Shown here in pieces: positions 5,894-6,783 of a DNA stretch of 6,783 nucleotides. The stretch is from Thermoplasmata archaeon (GTDB lineage Archaea; Thermoplasmatota; Thermoplasmata; UBA10834). The stretch covers positions 1-6,783 of the forward strand of contig DUKU01000162.1 in NCBI GenBank assembly GCA_013329135.1, read 5' to 3'. The position numbers and the translations under genes were made by a program. Every line of letters starts with the position of its first letter. Positions within the stretch are counted from its first letter, which is position 1. The notes under the pieces were generated by a model that was given only the letters and a program-made list of their open reading frames with translations, was not told the DNA's origin and did not search any database.

Positions 5894-6783
5894 ATGGATG
5901 AGATCGGTTTCAGGAGGTTCATCAAGGAGGGCAAGCGTGTCCCGAAGGGCCTGACGGAGAAGACGGTCAGGTCGCACATCGTGATCGTCAAGGAGTTCGA
6001 GTCGTTCCTGAGGAAGAAGGGTAAGGGGAGGCGGTTCGCCAACGCCCGCGCCCGCGACGTCAAGTCCTTCATGGCCCACATGGCGAAGGAGGGCAGGGGC
6101 ACGTTCGACGGCTACCTGGGCATGCTCAGGTACTCTAGGTTCTGCGGCAACGGGGACGTGGAGTTCGCCCTGCTGAACGCTCTCGACGGGGCCAAGGTCA
6201 TGGGAGACCTATGCGAGGTCGTGAGGAAGAAGCACGGGAAGAAGAGATACGATGAGATACTCGGAGGGTTCGAACCCCCTGCGATTGGAACATCCCCGAA
6301 GAAGATGCCGAAGGCGACCAGGGAGTTCACGGACAGGCTCGAGTCCGGCCTCGGTGAGAAGGGCGCCCGCGCCATCCTGCTGGTGGGTGTGCACGCTGGC
6401 TCGCCCAAGTACTACACCGAGGAGAGGAAGATGCTCCTCGCGTCCAAGGACGTCGATGAGTACCTGAGGAAGCGCAGGGAGAGGATGGTCAAGCTTCTCG
6501 AGGGCCACATGAGGGACGGCACACCGTTCTACAACCAGATGGTCGACCAGGACGCCCTCGACTTCGTCAAGGGCAACCCCGAGGTCGCCGGCGGCGTGAG
6601 ACGGGGGAAGAAGATCTACCAGACGAAGATACCCTACATGATGATAGAATACCTCAAGGAGAAGGACCCGAAGCTGAAGAGGTACTACGGCTGCCACTGC
6701 CTCCTGGCCAGGGAGTCGATCCTTTCCGGGGAGGAGATGTCGCGCAACCTTTGCTACTGTAGCGCGGGCTACGAGAAGATGCC
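5894..6783 (+). CDS. Unrecognised protein with SAM-like N-terminus and CHC...CYC motif (C-terminus outside window)
   Basis: The first 296 residues are present and the frame is open at the right edge. I do not recognise the full family. Residues about 20-85 have the helical pattern of the integrase-type SAM-like (core-binding) domain: a TEKTVRSHIVIVKEFESFLRKKG-type helix, ARARDVKSFMAHMAKEG, then a GTFDGYLGMLRYSRFCGN helix. The middle (about 95-250) is charged and mostly helical. Near the end CHC (267-269), LARESI (271-276) and LCYCSAGYEK (286-295) form a cysteine-rich motif that could bind metal or belong to a hydrolase or V4R-like fold; this is a weak recollection, not an assignment. No recombinase catalytic residues (R..HxxR..Y) are visible before the edge. 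Start: ATG with GAGGG 9 nt upstream and a good TATA box. No membrane segment. Confidence 0.8.
   Translation, partial: MDEIGFRRFIKEGKRVPKGLTEKTVRSHIVIVKEFESFLRKKGKGRRFANARARDVKSFMAHMAKEGRGTFDGYLGMLRYSRFCGNGDVEFALLNALDGAKVMGDLCEVVRKKHGKKRYDEILGGFEPPAIGTSPKKMPKATREFTDRLESGLGEKGARAILLVGVHAGSPKYYTEERKMLLASKDVDEYLRKRRERMVKLLEGHMRDGTPFYNQMVDQDALDFVKGNPEVAGGVRRGKKIYQTKIPYMMIEYLKEKDPKLKRYYGCHCLLARESILSGEEMSRNLCYCSAGYEKM

Noticed and set aside
6209..6697. Open frame of 162 codons on the minus strand opposite the right-end gene
   Set aside because: The plus-strand frame has a good promoter, ribosome site and protein-like composition. The minus frame is low-complexity and Val/Leu/His-rich without a promoter.

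Overview
The window looks archaeal, most likely a GC-rich member of the Thermoplasmatota or a related euryarchaeal lineage, probably a metagenome-type genome. This is inferred from four things: arginine is mostly AGG in highly charged proteins; promoters look like archaeal TATA boxes about 25-45 nt before the start codons, with no bacterial -35/-10 pairs; leaders are short with GGTGA/GAGG-type ribosome binding sites; and the proteome style is archaeal (large soluble TPR proteins, zinc-ribbon fusions). No rRNA, tRNA, transposase, CRISPR array or phage gene was seen.

Six protein genes fill the window and alternate strictly in strand (-,+,-,+,-,+). Each intergenic region is therefore either a divergent promoter region or a short convergent junction. 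Left to right: (1) the 5' part of a papain-like C1A cysteine peptidase (minus, runs off the left edge); (2) a small three-helix membrane protein (plus); (3) a 1105-residue TPR-type helical-repeat protein with a C-terminal beta-sandwich (minus); (4) a compact stand-alone CHAT/caspase-like cysteine peptidase with a visible His71/Cys106 dyad (plus); (5) a zinc-ribbon plus LURP-one (Tubby C-terminal-like) protein (minus); (6) the 5' part of an unrecognised protein with an integrase-SAM-like N-terminus and a CHC...CYC cysteine motif (plus, runs off the right edge).

The most interesting part is the divergent TPR/CHAT pair. TPR repeats and a CHAT/caspase-fold protease occur together in one polypeptide or complex in separase and in the Craspase (type III-E CRISPR TPR-CHAT) systems. 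Here they are two separate genes back to back across 274 bp. A perfect 13-bp dyad lies just before the CHAT gene. A second, unrelated cysteine protease (clan CA, papain-like) lies 0.5 kb beyond the TPR gene. A TPR sensor/scaffold gating a small protease is a reasonable hypothesis, but the sequence does not prove it. No CRISPR effector, gasdermin or other obvious target gene is present.

Intergenic DNA is short everywhere (155, 25, 274, 25 and 145 bp), so no stretch over 300 bases lacks a gene. The intergenic regions hold two good TATA candidates (between genes 5 and 6), one weaker one (before gene 1), several perfect inverted repeats and a hairpin between the convergent stops of genes 2 and 3.
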